A DNA stretch of 64,000 bases from Cardinalis cardinalis (GCA_014549065.1 JACDOX010000083.1:1240001-1304000); one strand, 5' to 3'. Counted from the stretch's first letter, positions 12,101 to 25,190 are shown. The notes: generated by a model from the sequence alone, not told the origin. A program made the numbers and translations.

Positions 12101-15100
12101 CAGAAATGAGGAGTGAGGCTCACCCAGGGGTGTAACTTCTCAACAGAAGCATTAACTTACCTAAACCTGTATTTTGAACTACAGCCCAAGATAGCAGTGA
12201 GGAAATATGCCATGGCAAAACTTATGTCAGTATTCAAGATAAACTGCAGAAAGGTGATAGAGACCGATACATATCAGGATGTAAGGTAAACTGACTGAAC
12301 GGCAAGTAACTGTCAGAACACCACTTGGCCAAGCCAGGGTGAAATAAGTCCTCTGATACATGTGGCTGCTGAACATAGATGTATGTCAAAGAAGAGAGCG
12401 AGGGGGAAGTGCACCTAGCTTAAGCCCAGCTCTGAGTAGCTGAAATGAGGGCAGCTGTCTTAAGAGGGTGAGTGTTAGATCCCAACTTAGATCCATTAAG
12501 CTTGCCAAGTGAACTGCCATGGGTATTGATTTTGGCAGTCAGTTTTATCAGATGGCTGTATTGGAGACCTATCAAGAACAATGCCAGAACACACCAGATG
12601 TGCTCTGTGCTGTAGAGGGTATCCTCAGTGGAAGGCACACAAGTCCCAAATGACAGAGGTAGTATGGAAATAAGAAGTGCACTCAACTGATTTTGAAGCA
12701 TTCAGCTGCCATCACCTATTTATTACCACCACAGCTGAATATAGATGCCTTATCAAAACAATCCTTCCCAAGGTCAGAAAAGTTCTCATATTCTCATGCT
12801 CAGACAGGCATCATCACCCCAGATTAAAGTGAGATTTGCTGATGGACAAGTTGAATGGGACAGACAACACTACTGAGTCTTGGCTTACAAAAGCCTCTGA
12901 GAGAAACACACAGTAACTCAAAGTCTAGAGGACAATAAAAAATTAGAACATGCCAGAAAACAGAATTCATGCAGGAATTCAGATAGTTTCATAATAGACT
13001 AGTATGTTCTATGATATTTTCTATAGAAATCCAGTCAAGCAGTCTAACAGCAATTTTTAACTTTATGCAATGGCTGTTTCCTGCATGAGTTCTCACAAGT
13101 ACTACAAACACACAACAAAGAACATTTTGCTCTCGTTGCTGTGCTTCACATAACTGGCAGACCCACTTGAGGATCTGACAGTACATGTTATAGAATATCC
13201 TGAGCAATGGTACACCATAAAAATTGAATGCATGATTCAAAGAAAATTTACGGTGCTGAAGGAAGCAGGGGGGTGGGATAAACACATGAGCTCTAGAAAA
13301 CCCACCTAAAGTACTATCAGAGCCACCTGATCCCTCTTCCAGGTAGTTTGCATTTTTCTGTAATAAAACTGCTTTACTTGGCCTAGTTGATATATTTATA
13401 GCCCTACTTCCATTATTAATTCTTAGTCTTGATATATACTTCATAAAAATTTTATCAGGATATGAATTTTGTGAAAATGTTTAATAATCAAGTTCAGTTC
13501 TGGTCGTTATGGAACTCTAAAAAACACCTACATTTTATGATATTTTTTTCAGATCAACTGCACGAGCTATTTTTAATGCATTTAACATACTATCGATACG
13601 GCATAGGTTATTTTTTTAATCTGAACATCTCAGTAGTAGGTCAGACATCCTTAAAAAAAAAGTATATTAAAACAAATAGTAACCTTTATCAACTGACTTG
13701 TACTACTTTCCAGAAAAAACCAGATTTACTCAATACAGGTTGCTTTCGATAAAGGTACTCTAACAAGTGTAACTATACTCCCATGCTTTAATACTTTATT
13801 AATTGAATTTCTTATCAGTGTTTTATTCAGAAATGAGGCCAGATTAATGAACATAAAATACTGCCTTTTCTGAATATTGACTCAATACTATAATTCTTTT
13901 AGACACCAGGCAGTGTTGTAATATATATGCACTAACTTTGAATACTTATTTAAAATGAGGTTCAGTAAGAGAAATATTTCTTAACCAGCTCTATAAAATG
14001 GTAAGCTATAAAAATTCTCAATCCAAAAATCCTACTTCTTTCTAGAAAATGCTAAAAATCTTCTCTTGGCTACTTACAGATTAAGGATGTTGCAGGATCT
14101 TCATTCCAGACACATTCCTACTTCATTCCAGACACAAAACAGAAGTACCCATTTCATCATACTAATTTTATTTATTTTATATTTTTATTCACTCTATATT
14201 TACACTGTTACAAAGTTGTTTTATCTAATAATAGATTACATCTCCCCCATAATAGCTACCTGAGTAGTAGTACATTTGTAAATCTTGCCTGTTTACTGCA
14301 GTTCTTGGCCTTGCTACCCAAAGATTTCCTCTTGACCTCTTCAGCTTCTTATTCATCTTTTATATTCCATTGGAGCTTATATTTTCAGGTTATTATATGT
14401 AATTAATTTTGTTTATGTTGCCTTTTATTTCTAAATATTTTGCTGTCTTTCCTACCAAAATGAAAGAGATGTTTATAATGAGTTACCATCTAATTGTGAA
14501 ACAGTGGTTTTTTTGTTACTTAATAAAGTCTTACAGTCCACAATTTCTATTCTTATTTCCTAGTAGCCTACATCTTCCTCATAACAGCTTTGGAAAAATG
14601 AACTGCTCTGAATTAACCTATTTCAGGTGCTCTGTCTGTTCCCTCTGAAAGTCATTCTGCACAAAATACCTGATTCCTCTCCCACACTCCAACAAAAATA
14701 AATCAAATAATCCCTTAAAGCATATTGGATAAAGCAAACTTGGTTTACAAGCATTCCTTTCAGCATTTTTGTAAACTATTAGTAGATTCTACAATCTAAT
14801 GATTTTAGCTCATTGTGTAAGCATCCCAAATAGGGGTGACGACAGCAATGCAACATTTTATCACATTCCATTACAAATATGTGCTCAATTAGTAGGTCAT
14901 CACATCCTGTAGAGTGATCCACTGTTGTATATCAGATTTCTACCACAAACTTCTTCCCTAGGTTTTGTAACTTATTATCTTGACCCAAATAGATCCAGGA
15001 TCCTGTGGTTCTGTATTATCAATAATCTTAAAAGCAAGTAACGCTGCATGCTATAAACACTCACACTCTTCTCTGGGGTTACCCTCTTCTCACATTTATA

Positions 15101-15360
15101 GCTGTAACTATAACTTAACTAGCAGCTGTAACTAGCAGCAACTTAATTAGCAATTCAGAAACAATTTCATTGTTGGATGCTAAAAAAACCCTATATAATG
15201 TCACAAGAGATGTGGAACGGGTAGAAAAAGTCACTGCATTCAGTTAAAGAATGAGGAGAAAATTACACTTGCACTCTAAAAAACAAGTAAAGCCTATGAA
15301 GTGACCAGAATAGCAGACAAAGATTAGAAGATCATATAATTTTGTTAACCTGTTTAAGTG

Positions 15361-15378
15361 ATATATATATATATATAG
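15361..15378. repeat. Short (AT)n microsatellite
   Basis: About nine AT units in intronic sequence. Confidence 0.8.
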
Positions 15379-15825
15379 GTGAAACTCGATCTCTATATAG
15401 AAAAAACTATTTGAATTACAGGAACTGGAGTGAGCATCCAGGTCAGGGAACAAAAACTTGACAGCTATCCAGAAGAAAAGAAACAAGGCAGACCAGACTT
15501 CAAAAGAGCTGTACTCTTCCATAGGAAGGAGTATTGCTACTTCTTACAGTAAGTATTATCACAATATCTCATTATAACATCAGATACATAAGAGATATTT
15601 TAGCAGGATTTATGTCATATTCTGCACAATTCCACTGAATTGCTAAGGATTTTAGTTTTTTACAGCGGTATATTGTCAATAAAATCTGATTTTAGCACCC
15701 AACTAAACAAAGTAGTTTACTAACAGACACTATCTTTCTTTTCAAAAAATCGTTCTGCAGAGTAACAGCAATCAGCAAAACTGTTATTTGAAATATGCAT
15801 GCGTATTATTTATATTTAGGCAAAA

Positions 15826-15826
<1 letters not shown>

Positions 15827-15916
<90 letters not shown>

Positions 15917-15917
15917 T
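15827..15917. repeat. (ATT)n microsatellite, about 30 units
   Basis: An uninterrupted ATT trinucleotide run of about 91 bp. Its purity suggests it is young and probably polymorphic. Confidence 0.97.
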
Positions 15918-16944
15918 CATATTTACATTTTTCCCATCTAGTGTAATCACAAAAGTGCTAATGAATATTCATGGTAATTAACAACAAAGCTGTCATCTCC
16001 TTCAAAAATAAATGAAGTTAAGATAATAGTTGCTAATAGATCCTGCTCACTACTTTTACTTCTGAGAATTTTCTAATTTTTGAAAAACTTTTCATTATGG
16101 AACTACGTAAAATATTGATAGCATGATTTTTTTATCTCCCTATTTCTGTAACTGCTACTTTCACTTTATTCAGTGCAAACATTCCAAAGCTCATAGCAGT
16201 CTGAATGAAGACTGAATTGCTTCTCTCCATCATCAGTGACATAGCAGTACCTAATTAAAAATAATAGATAATACAATAGATTAATTCAGGCTTTTCCAAA
16301 TTTAGCCAAAAATAAGCATGTAGCTGTGGAAAGAACACCTATATCTTCCTCTTAGAGCAAGCATTCAATATTAGAAGAAACCCATGAAAATTTATAGTCT
16401 GTTCAAGAATAGGCAGCATATTTCTAAATGAATGGGCATAATGATCAGTTTTATATCTCTTTTTCAACAGTTACATCAAAAGGTAAACAGAAAATATTAA
16501 TCAATTTAATAATAAACTTTAAAAATAAAATATCTAGTTTTTTAAATAACAGGGACTTTTTCATGAAAACCAATCATTATTTTCACCTTAGATAAGTTAG
16601 CTTATGAATTACCTGAATTTCAGATTCTAAAGCAGTATCAAACATCGTTCAGTCTTTTTCATAAGGAAATTTATATGAACTTAGCAACAGAGCTGAACAT
16701 GGGATGATTTCAGGCAAATGCTAAAGGTCTGAACACTGCCATGTACAGTGACTTCATATGCTTTCTTTTTCCAGTGCATCAAAATACCAGTACTCTTTAC
16801 TTTGAATGCTTCAGCCTTGTTCAAACATATCTGAAAGCAGCTCACTTCTACAGTAATCAAGAGCAGTAGAGAAGTAGCTGATTCATGGGCTAATAAACAA
16901 TAGCTTTCTTTGAAAATTGTTATATAGTAGTTATATACTACATT

Positions 16945-17125
16945 AATAAAATCACAAAATATTCTGAGTTGGAAGAAACCTGCAAAGATCATCAAAGTCC
17001 AACTCCTGGCCCTGATCAGCACCATCCCCAGGCGTCACACAAATGCCCAAGAGCATTGTTCAAACCTTTCTTGAAGTCTATTAGGCTGACGCAGTGACCA
17101 CTTTCCTGGAAGGAATATAAGGAAA
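16945..17125 (-). repeat. CR1 LINE 3'-end fragment
   Basis: The plus strand shows AATCACA.AATATTCTGAGTTGGAA, AAAGATCATCAAAGTCCAACTCCTGGCCCTG, a region like CCTGAGAGCGTTGTCCAAAC, and CAGTGACCACTTTCCTGG. This is the characteristic reversed 3' region of avian CR1, so the element's sense strand is minus with its 3' terminus at the low coordinate. It is 5'-truncated, as is usual for CR1. Confidence 0.85.
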
Positions 17126-17586
17126 AAATATTCTACATACTGTTCTTAAAACTGCTTTCCATTTTGCAACATTGAGGCTTCCTTATATAGTATTTCTAAA
17201 ACAAGAAGCACATGCATATGGAAAACACAGTAATTCACAGTAATCAATAGATATTAATTATCATATTAAATGTGTTGGGAATTTACTTGCTGTGAAGTAA
17301 TCTGATACAAAACTAAGCACTTTCTTTTGTGACCAACAGTTACATCAAAATATGCCAGCCATATATAAAAAGATGACCAATAAAAGTTATGGAAGTATTT
17401 GAAAGTCTGGGAGAGAGGTAGTGATTCTTTCTCCTTGTCAGACCTGACACCAGAACACTGCAGCAACTACAAACACTGTTCTGGAACAGGGAGTGCATTC
17501 AAACCTTGCCTAATCTTTTACATTTTGCTTTCAATCAAAAGTATCTTTGCTCAGGTGAACACTCAAAAGAAAATCAACATTCAAAC

Positions 17587-17772
17587 CTTCACAAATGTCT
17601 TGAACTCTTCTACTTTGTCACTAGCAAGCAGCAGCTCCTCCTGTAGAGTTTCCAAAGCCTGTGTACTCTGCTTAGCAAAGCCATGTAGTTGTTGAGATGC
17701 AGGAGTTTCAAGCTCAGCCATAGCACATTCAAGCTCAATCACTTTTCTCTGTAGTTTGGTAATCCTGATATC
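17587..17772 (-). CDS. CNTLN: CNTLN exon J (186 bp), ends VEEFKTFVK
   Basis: Acceptor GATGTTTTCCAG and donor GTTTGA (minor but acceptable) bound 62 codons, the same length as I recall for the mammalian exon. It reads DIRITKLQRKVIELECAMAE, LETPASQQLHGFAKQSTQAL and ETLQEELLLASDKVEEFKTF, ending VK. The pattern SAMAE.ET.AS.QL..FA.QS...LE..Q..LL.A..KVEEF.TFVK matches centlein closely. No lesion is visible. The downstream intron is about 16.5 kb. Confidence 0.9.
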
Positions 17773-18130
17773 CTGGAAAACATCCACAGAGACACAGCTC
17801 ATGATAAAAGCTGACGGGGAGGTATGGTAGATTACAAACGAAGGAACAACCAACCTCCCACACCATAGGTGACATCACAGAATATTTCACTTGTAACATA
17901 TAGTATGTAATTTCATGGCAAAAAGTAATTTCATTTTCAGTCATTATATCCATGTTTCAGTACGTAAATTTCAGAAGCACGACTGAATTACATCAGAGAA
18001 ACGGATTACAATTATTCTGCTATTTTCCCCCTTTCTGTACTGAAAGTTTAGGCTGATGACCTTGCAAATTTTCATTTAAAGTAAGGTATGAAAAAGTTCC
18101 ACAGTGGAGCCATCAAGACTTCAATTATAC

Positions 18131-18259
18131 CTTTTTCTCCAAATCATCTTTGGCTTTGTGATACATCTGCTCATACTGAGACTTCCCTTTCATAGCTACA
18201 GTAAACCTGTGTTTCATTGAGTCAATGGAAGCTTTTTTGTCATCAGCCAGTGCCTTCAC
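18131..18259 (-). CDS. CNTLN: CNTLN exon I (129 bp), KSQYEQMY block
   Basis: Acceptor CATTATTTCAG and donor GTATAA bound 43 whole codons: VKALADDKKASIDSMKHRFT, then VAMKGKSQYEQMYHKAKDDL and EKK. Mammals have a VKTLTEECSNKK.SIDSL-like start and KSQYEQMYQKSKEELEKK. Next to the KK pair the bird exon is three residues shorter (no CSN-like residues), consistent with a 9-bp in-frame deletion. The frame is open and both splice sites are good. Confidence 0.9.
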
Positions 18260-19868
18260 CTGAAATAATGAAAAGCCAAGAGCACTGACTATCAAGATAG
18301 AAAATTTCAAAATTTGAATAAAATCAGAGCTAAGCATACCTATATTACATAAAATTATATAACTATATTACTGAAGTATCTTTTTCCGAAATTGCAGACT
18401 TCAATAAATCTCTGCTGTTGATCAAGTAGACATCAGTTCACACACAACCTTGTTACATAAAGTTTTGACTGGCAGTAAATATAAAGAAAAGCTCAGAGCT
18501 GTTTGTTCATATATATATTTTAGACTCACAGTACTTGCAAAAGGGAGTAAACTACAATTTTCACTAATTTCTTTTGTCAGAGATAAACACATAAATTCAA
18601 ACTCAGCTGAGAAAAGAATTGTCTGTATGTTAATAAAGCCTCTTAGATAATGAATATCTAATGCAAACACTGATTGGGGGTAAAAATGAAGAAAACCAAC
18701 GCTCCTAAAAATCGTTCAGCTTTCCTACAGTGCTAATCACAAAGTTTTCCTGACAATATTGAGTAGCAGGGAATTTCTTTGATCTTTTTCTGAAGATAAT
18801 GTAAAATTTATCAAGTAAAATTTATCAAACTAATTATCAAGCTAATTATTTGAAATAATAAAAATAATATATAGAATATGATTCTTTGGAAATGAATTGC
18901 TTCAAATACTCAAAGTCCAGCACCAAAGCACATTATTCCATGCTAAATCTTTTATCCAAAACCAAAACCAGGTATTTTTCTCATGTCATACCTTAGCTCC
19001 CTTGCTTACTTAACATTCTCAGTTTCTGGCTGTGCATTTCTTAATAACACCTTATCTTCAGCAAGGAGGGTTATACATTACCTCTCTTTGGAGCTAAAAA
19101 TGCTGTATGACTGCAAGCAGGAATAGTGCTTGTGTCACTCAGCAATCACTTGCGTTCTAGGCAAACAAAAGCAAACTGGCACGTTGTTCATTTCTATTTT
19201 GGGGTCATAAGCTGCATAACCTGACAGACAACCAAACATCATGATCTTTTCCTGGCATTGAAGGCCAAAGTGCAGTGCATCAGTTGGATAACAGAAATAT
19301 GCTAAATCATATACAAATTCTCTTACCTTCAGTGAAATCATCCTAAAATTTTGCAAGAGAAAATAATTTGCTTTAGAAGTCAAGCACTACCTACACAGTT
19401 AGAATTACTTCAAGCTAAGAACTGTGAATCATTCATAACACTGTAGTAGAAAATAGATTAACATATTAAAGCTTTTAACTACTATAGCCAGGAGAGATGC
19501 ATGGACTTCATTAGCATATGTCATGTAAAATCACCCTTGTTTCAGGTCTACTATATTATATGAACTTACAGTGCATAAAACTAAATCCCATTACTTACAG
19601 CATATCCTTGCAACTGTGTGTTCTGAATACTTTAATATTTAATTACACCTATAAGAAAGATAAATTAAATTATGCTGAATCCATTCAAGCTATCACCATA
19701 TACTGATTTCATACAAATTATAGTGGAGGGAATTACACCCTTCAAGTAACTGTATGCTCTTTGCTTTAAGCAATATATTGATTTAATATGTATAGTATGT
19801 TGAAACAACTTCTGTAAATCCACCAGCTTTTGTTTTTTTGAAAACTAGGAATAGCAAGAAAGAAGTAT

Positions 19869-19994
19869 CTTTCTTTCAAGACTTTCCAATGTTTCATTGA
19901 GGTTTTCTCATTTTCTTGAATTGCTTTTAGGCAAGACCTTAAGTCTTCTATCAAGTGTCTTTTCATAGTAACATCCCTCTCCAACTCAGATACT
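19869..19994 (-). pseudogene. CNTLN: CNTLN exon H with a 1-bp deletion and a lost splice donor
   Basis: Acceptor TTCCTCTGCAG, then VSELERDVTMKRHLIEDLRS, the most conserved block of centlein seen here, then CLKAIQENEKTS. Past that point the frame reads MKHWKVLKER, but one frame over the same bases read ETLESLERK, which fits the mammalian SEMLQNLDKK-like end. One base is missing at about 19897-19900, inside an AA where AAA would restore the frame. The exon should then end at AAG|GT in phase 0, but the bases are AAG|ATACTT (19867-19868). The donor GT is thus replaced by AT, a substitution that homopolymer error would not produce. The 126-bp length is one short of the phase-consistent 127. Confidence 0.87.
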
Positions 19995-21671
19995 CTGCAG
20001 AGGAAGAAGTTGGACTGCATATCACTGCTAGAAAATTTGGTTAATATCCAACTAAAAGGTATAAAGGCAGTAGACAATCTATCATACCTGTAGCATCAGT
20101 ACTTTCAAAAATGAAAGCTGTTACAGTTTACTTACTTACTTGCAATTTACTTACTTACTTTACTTTACTTGCAATTTACATGGTTCTCAAGTATTAAACC
20201 AAGTTTCAGTCTCTTATTAACAGATCTTTTTCTAAGTATGTNGTATATTTGTGATTTGATTTTTGCTTGTCTGAACTGAAACCACAATAATACTGAAACT
20301 ATTATCAAAAAAAGGAAAAACAAACCTGCTGAGCCCACAAAATTCAATTAATTAGATTCCTTTGATGTCTCAATCATTCGAACACAATTTTTTGCAATAT
20401 TATTTTCAAAAGAAAGTGAAATGGGGAAGACCTCTTTTCCTCCAGCTGAGTAATACATGGAAATAGTTGAAAATTCCCTATCCCTGTGTGTCAGATGAGA
20501 TAAAATGCAAAACCTAGAAATAACATCAGCTTTTGTCAGAAACTTCTTGTAAAACCTGAAAAATTCTCATGTACTAAAAAGTAATCTTTGTTCAATGAAA
20601 AACTTATGCCTTTTACAGTGCTTCCACCATTATAACACAAATTAATATTTTAAATATTAGCATAAGCAATACCTAAATGTGTCCAGATATCTGTACTTTT
20701 TTCCAATGAAAGCAAAATGAATAGCAGTATATTCAGGAATACAACACTCTTAATACAATGTCAATATTGTTTTTTTAAAAACCCCAGGAATACAATGCCT
20801 CTAAAAATTTCTTTGATCTATTCACCTGTATACTCTTACTGCTATTTTGGTTATTATATTTTACTGCTTATGAAAAACTAATATCTATTTTATAAAGAAA
20901 GCATGCTATCCAAGAACTATTCTATATTTGAAATCTTACAGTGGAAAAATTCACTTTGAAACAGAAAATAAACGAATCTACAATGTAATAATTTTTAGGG
21001 CTCTCTATTTTTCAAATGAACTATTTTCAGATAAAAAACTGCATTCTTTCTTCAAGAAGGATTAGAGGAGTTAAAACCTTGGGCAGATTAGAAATTCAGA
21101 TACACATCGCTTTTTTTATAGTTGATATAGTAATATAATTGAAGAACAGTATCATATCAGTTACAGCAGGTAGAATAAAAATATCAATTGCATATTTGAC
21201 AATTTTTGAATTTCAAAATTAATAACAGACCTGAATCAATTCAAATAGAAACAAATACAACTGTCCTTTTGAACTTTTTTATGAATATAAGAGTAGCTAT
21301 TTAATCTTATTTAAGCATCTGAACCTTGACATGTCTCTTCGCCCCTAGGCAAAGAATTACTGAATTTGAAAGACTGTGTTTAACAGCGCTGAGGAATTCA
21401 TTTCAATTCACACCAAGGATAAAATAGCCTGAGTTCCGACTTAAGGTATTCTTACTGCCATACCGATACTGTAGCTAGCTGCATCAGTTTATAAAAACCA
21501 CAACTGAAGCATAAACTGTCCCAGTTTCAAAAACGTCCCTGTAACACTATGCAAGACTGCAATAAAAAGAACACGTCGCTCTCCTAAGAACCGAGGAACA
21601 GCCGACGCTGTAGCAATTTTAGAGCTGCCACTGGGTGGCACCAGACACAATGGCTAGAAGAGGCACCGTAC
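19995..21671 (-). other. Intron between exons G and H
   Basis: About 1.7 kb. It contains a TTAC-rich simple repeat (20128-20180) with a duplicated TTACTTGCAATTTAC motif and one N (20242). No other feature was recognised. Its last ~180 bp belong to the CpG-dense patch. Confidence 0.6.
20128..20180. repeat. (TTAC)n-type simple repeat
   Basis: Tandem TTAC/TTACT units, with TTACTTGCAATTTAC present twice in direct orientation. Confidence 0.8.
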
Positions 21672-21769
21672 TTCGCTTGCAGCTTCCGAATCCATTCTTC
21701 TTTTTCCCGGACTTGTTTTTTCAGCGACTTAATGGTGGTCGATTGCTTAGCGATCTCAGTGTTCGAATT
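21530..21769. promoter_or_regulatory. Local CpG-dense patch overlapping exon G
   Basis: Fourteen or so CpG dinucleotides fall in about 240 bp (ACGTCGC, ACCGAGG, GCCGACGC, CGTACTTCGC, CCCGG, AGCGA, GTCGAT, TTCGAA), while surrounding kilobases have almost none. It is too small and too AT-rich to be a classical CpG island. Hypomethylation, a recently acquired segment or a small regulatory element are possible. The function is unknown. Confidence 0.35.
21672..21769 (-). CDS. CNTLN: CNTLN exon G (98 bp), CpG-rich
   Basis: Acceptor TTCAATATAG and donor GTACGG bound 98 bp reading NSNTEIAKQSTTIKSLKKQV and REKEEWIRKLQA, plus two bases completed by the first base of exon H. Mammalian centlein has a NATNELTKQSSNVKTLKFELL..KEEHIKEM-like stretch here. 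The frame is intact. Many codons contain CpG (TCG, CGG, GCG and across codons), unlike every other exon in the window. A second GT six bases further downstream would break the phase with exon H, so I prefer GTACGG. Confidence 0.85.
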
Positions 21770-24700
21770 CTATATTGAAAAATATTAAAATATAAACAAA
21801 GTAGACAGAATGTGATCATAGTCAATAGTAAATTTTGGAAAAAAATTATCTGAGTAAATTTCCATATATTTTATGAAGATTCTTAGAAATTAGCTGGTAT
21901 AAAAGGAGTGTTCTTACTTTCTAGAAACACTTATGCAGTACTACATTCCTTTGAAAACATGATGGAAATCAGTATATTTCCATTGTTCTAATAATGTATG
22001 GCTACTAGATGTTCTCTGGGACATTTGCAAGCACCAATCAGGACTGCATTTTCTCATGCATAGCATGGTTAGAATTAAATGTAACAGAAGTAAAACTGGA
22101 TCTTCATTTGAACTATATCTTTGAATGTACAGTTCTACAGCACAAGTAATTACATCTATACAGAAAGAATGTCCAGCAATTCCTTTCAACTTAAGTATTA
22201 AGAAATACAAGACAATTTACAAGAGTGGTTGCTTTTATGTCTCCTGAAATTCAAAGCACAAGACAAAGACATTTCCATTTGTCTGTACTAACACAAATTC
22301 TACATTTCACTAACAACCAGGTATGATCCTAATTTTCAGGCACATGTCATTCCAGTGAAGGACATTTATACATTTGTTGGCCATTCCTCATTTGTATATA
22401 AGAAAAAAGTGCTTCTATTCCTCCAGGCAATTACAGATATCATCTACCCAAGATCTAAATGCAGAAAAACTGAATCATTCTACAGGAAAAAAAAAAAGAA
22501 AAATAAATTTACCAAGTAGCCATTTTAGCAATCTGAGCATATGCATTGAATGCCATTGCTGAAATGGCAGCTCAAACATACCACATAGAGATATTCCAGA
22601 ACTCCAAAAGGTGTTGCCAAAAGATACATGTTAAGCAAATGCACCAAGTATGTATCTGCCTATATGTATATGGATTTAGAAACTGTACTACAGCTTTTTA
22701 CTCACTATGTATAAACAATAAGCAAACAGATCAGACATGCTGTAAACAATGATAATTCAGGAGAATTTCTCTGCTCGGTGCAGACTTGTAGTGCCTATTA
22801 ACATTAATGGGAGTATTGCACATAACTTTGTGCACCTCAAGGGGAGTATATATTCTTGTGTGCATAGTTAGATGTAACATATTGTTCCTAATAACTTGTC
22901 TAGTCTATTTACTATTATTATAATGTGAGGTATAACCAGAAAATTGTTAAAATGATGTATGCTAGCAGAATATTCCTGAGTTTCTTGAGACCTGTTTGTG
23001 GAGCTTGAGTTCCATTAGCAGAAAGTAGAGCACCCAGTTACTTGGTTTACACACCAGACATGAACTTGAGTACTTAGGTGGGCCTCTGTGCACGTTCAGA
23101 GGCAAAGACATATGCTTAACGGTATTTTGCTTCCGAACTCACCACCCACACTTAACACATTTCTTCCTGTTGGCAAAGATACACGGAGTCATTACATACA
23201 ATGTAAACAAGCACTGCAAAGACAGTGCTAAGGAAAAAAAAAATAACCAGCAAGGTCAGGTACTTGGACATTTTGAGCTATAAGGAAAGTTTTGCTGCTT
23301 AGACATTCAGATATTCAGGAGAATAACTATGCGTCTCATCTTTAAGTCAGCTAGAAAGCCTGGAACAATAATTGAAAACCCTTTGTCAACTTCTTCTGCT
23401 AAGAAATGACTTGCAGGACTTAAACTAGCTTTAAATAAAGTTAAGAATTTCAGGAACTTGATTTAAGTAGTTTTTGAGCTCCTTATATTCAAAACTCTCA
23501 TCCAATTCAGAAAACAGTGAATTTACTCTACTACTTAGCATTTGGGGTCACAGAGTATCTCCATCCTAAATATAGTTTTGCATACATGATTTATTTTTTC
23601 ATTAAAAATTTAATATATCTTTAAGAATGAATTAAAAGTCATGCTAGTATTTTTGATATCAGATTTATATATGCTTGCTAAATATTTCCTCTGCTGCAGA
23701 AACAAAAAACCTTTGATTTTTCAGCAATTTATTTTGCTGTTCACATTTGGCAGACAAATAGAGTAGGCTTCTAGCATGCGTGTTACTCTTAAACTGTTTT
23801 AAAAAATAAATCCCCATTTTTTTATTTTTCCTACCTGCATAGATCAATTGACTGCTAGGTTTCTGGATAATGAAGATACTCATCTAAAAGGTACAACCCT
23901 AATTAACAGGAACAGAAGCAGATTATTTAATCCCAATACTAAAAACAGTACTCAAGAAGAGAGTGTGTGTGTGGTTTTAAGACCTCTTTCTCATAATTAA
24001 AGCAGATCAATTTATGTGTCTTTTCATGGCTACTCCCTGCTGGCCTCATCTCTTTATCAATGTGACCTACCTTTACTAATCCCTGAATTTAGATGTTATG
24101 CATCCAGTGTGCAATAGCCACGATCTGTAATACCATGATTACCATCAACAGCTCAGAGGTCTGAGCATTACCCACACCTCCTGTGCTAGCACAGCTAATC
24201 CAGCATTTAGAGTCAGCTACGTTGACCATGTAACAGAGCCTTTTCTCCTAGCTGATCCTTTGGCAGACTTCTTGCTACTGTCGAGTTTCTTCTAGCAGCA
24301 CGAAGCTGCACCATTTTGACCTTTTCTCTTTCCTCTACTATTTAATAAAAAAAACAATTGGAAAAAAAAAAAAAAACTTGAAGACATACTGTTGCAAATA
24401 TATTTCCTCCAGTGAGAAGAGAAGAAGAATTAATATGTTTGAGCCAGGCCGCCTGCTGAGAAAGCTTTCGGAACAACACAGTCGAGTCTCGGCATCATTC
24501 ACATGCAACAAAATCCCCCAAGACTGAAAAGTGAAATCATCAACCAGTCAGTATTTTCCTAGCAGCTAATCTACAAAAATACAAAATAATTAAAAAGTGT
24601 CTCTGAAGACGAAGACAACACTGACACACACACAACACTGTTGCCCCATTATCTCAAATTCTTTGCTCCACTTTCACATACAGCTATTGCTTTTCTCCTT

Positions 24701-25025
24701 CTTAGATGAAGAAAGGAATCAACTGAATTCTCATCAAAACAATTTTACAGCACCTTCGAACAAGACCTACTTAATCATTGTGTGAAAACCCAGCAAGGCT
24801 CCTTGTAAGGCCTATTTGATCTGCAGAAGTTGTTTTAGAACTTTTAGTTCTGTCTATGAATACACTTCTACTTACCATCAAAGGCAATCTAACACCTAAG
24901 CTGCTAATCACTGGCTATGATATACAAATGATAGGCATATGGGAATATAGGTATGCCTGCTTGACCCAGTTATGAACTACTGCTCATACAAATTATCCTC
25001 AGCACTAGATAATCTGTTCTGTCAC
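21770..25025 (-). other. Intron between exons F and G
   Basis: About 3.3 kb, AT-rich, with A-runs near 22485 and 24360. Short open frames occur on both strands with no coding signature. No mobile element was recognised. Confidence 0.55.
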
Positions 25026-25190
25026 CTTTAGTTTGCACTGCAGCTGTTCCGTCTCTAAATCAACGTTCTTTGAAGGAGCTGGTGTGGCTTCACTCTTGCC
25101 GGCAGTTTGAGACAAACATTCTCTCAACTTTAATTTTCCTTGTAGATCTTCCTTTTCCTGTTGCCACTTGGCCATGTTGGAGGACAAAAT
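25026..25190 (-). CDS. CNTLN: CNTLN exon F (165 bp)
   Basis: Acceptor TTTGTAAAACAG and donor GTGACA give 55 whole codons: ILSSNMAKWQQEKEDLQGKL, then a Ser/Thr/Pro-rich linker (TAGKSEATPAPSKNV) and DLETEQLQCKLK. The mammalian exon has the same layout, with RKEKEDLLKKLE, a serine/proline-rich linker and DLEMKQLQYKLK. It joins exon E in phase 0 (TIE|ILSS) across a 20.4-kb intron and exon G in phase 0 (KLK|NSN). No lesion is visible. Confidence 0.88.

Larger units (their letters stand above)
1089..17586 (-). other. Large intron (about 16.5 kb) between exons J and K
   Basis: AT-rich sequence between the two last visible centlein exons. It holds an old LTR (5170-5580), CR1 3' fragments (about 4816-4870 and 16945-17125), a MIR-like SINE (about 9055-9170), an ATT microsatellite (15827-15917) and one N (6678). 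Open frames here up to 151 codons show no domain, splice signal or composition that would support a gene. Confidence 0.6.

Noticed and set aside
12989..13444. 151-codon minus-strand open frame
   Set aside because: No recognisable domain, intronic position and AT-rich chance-like composition; no splice support was found.
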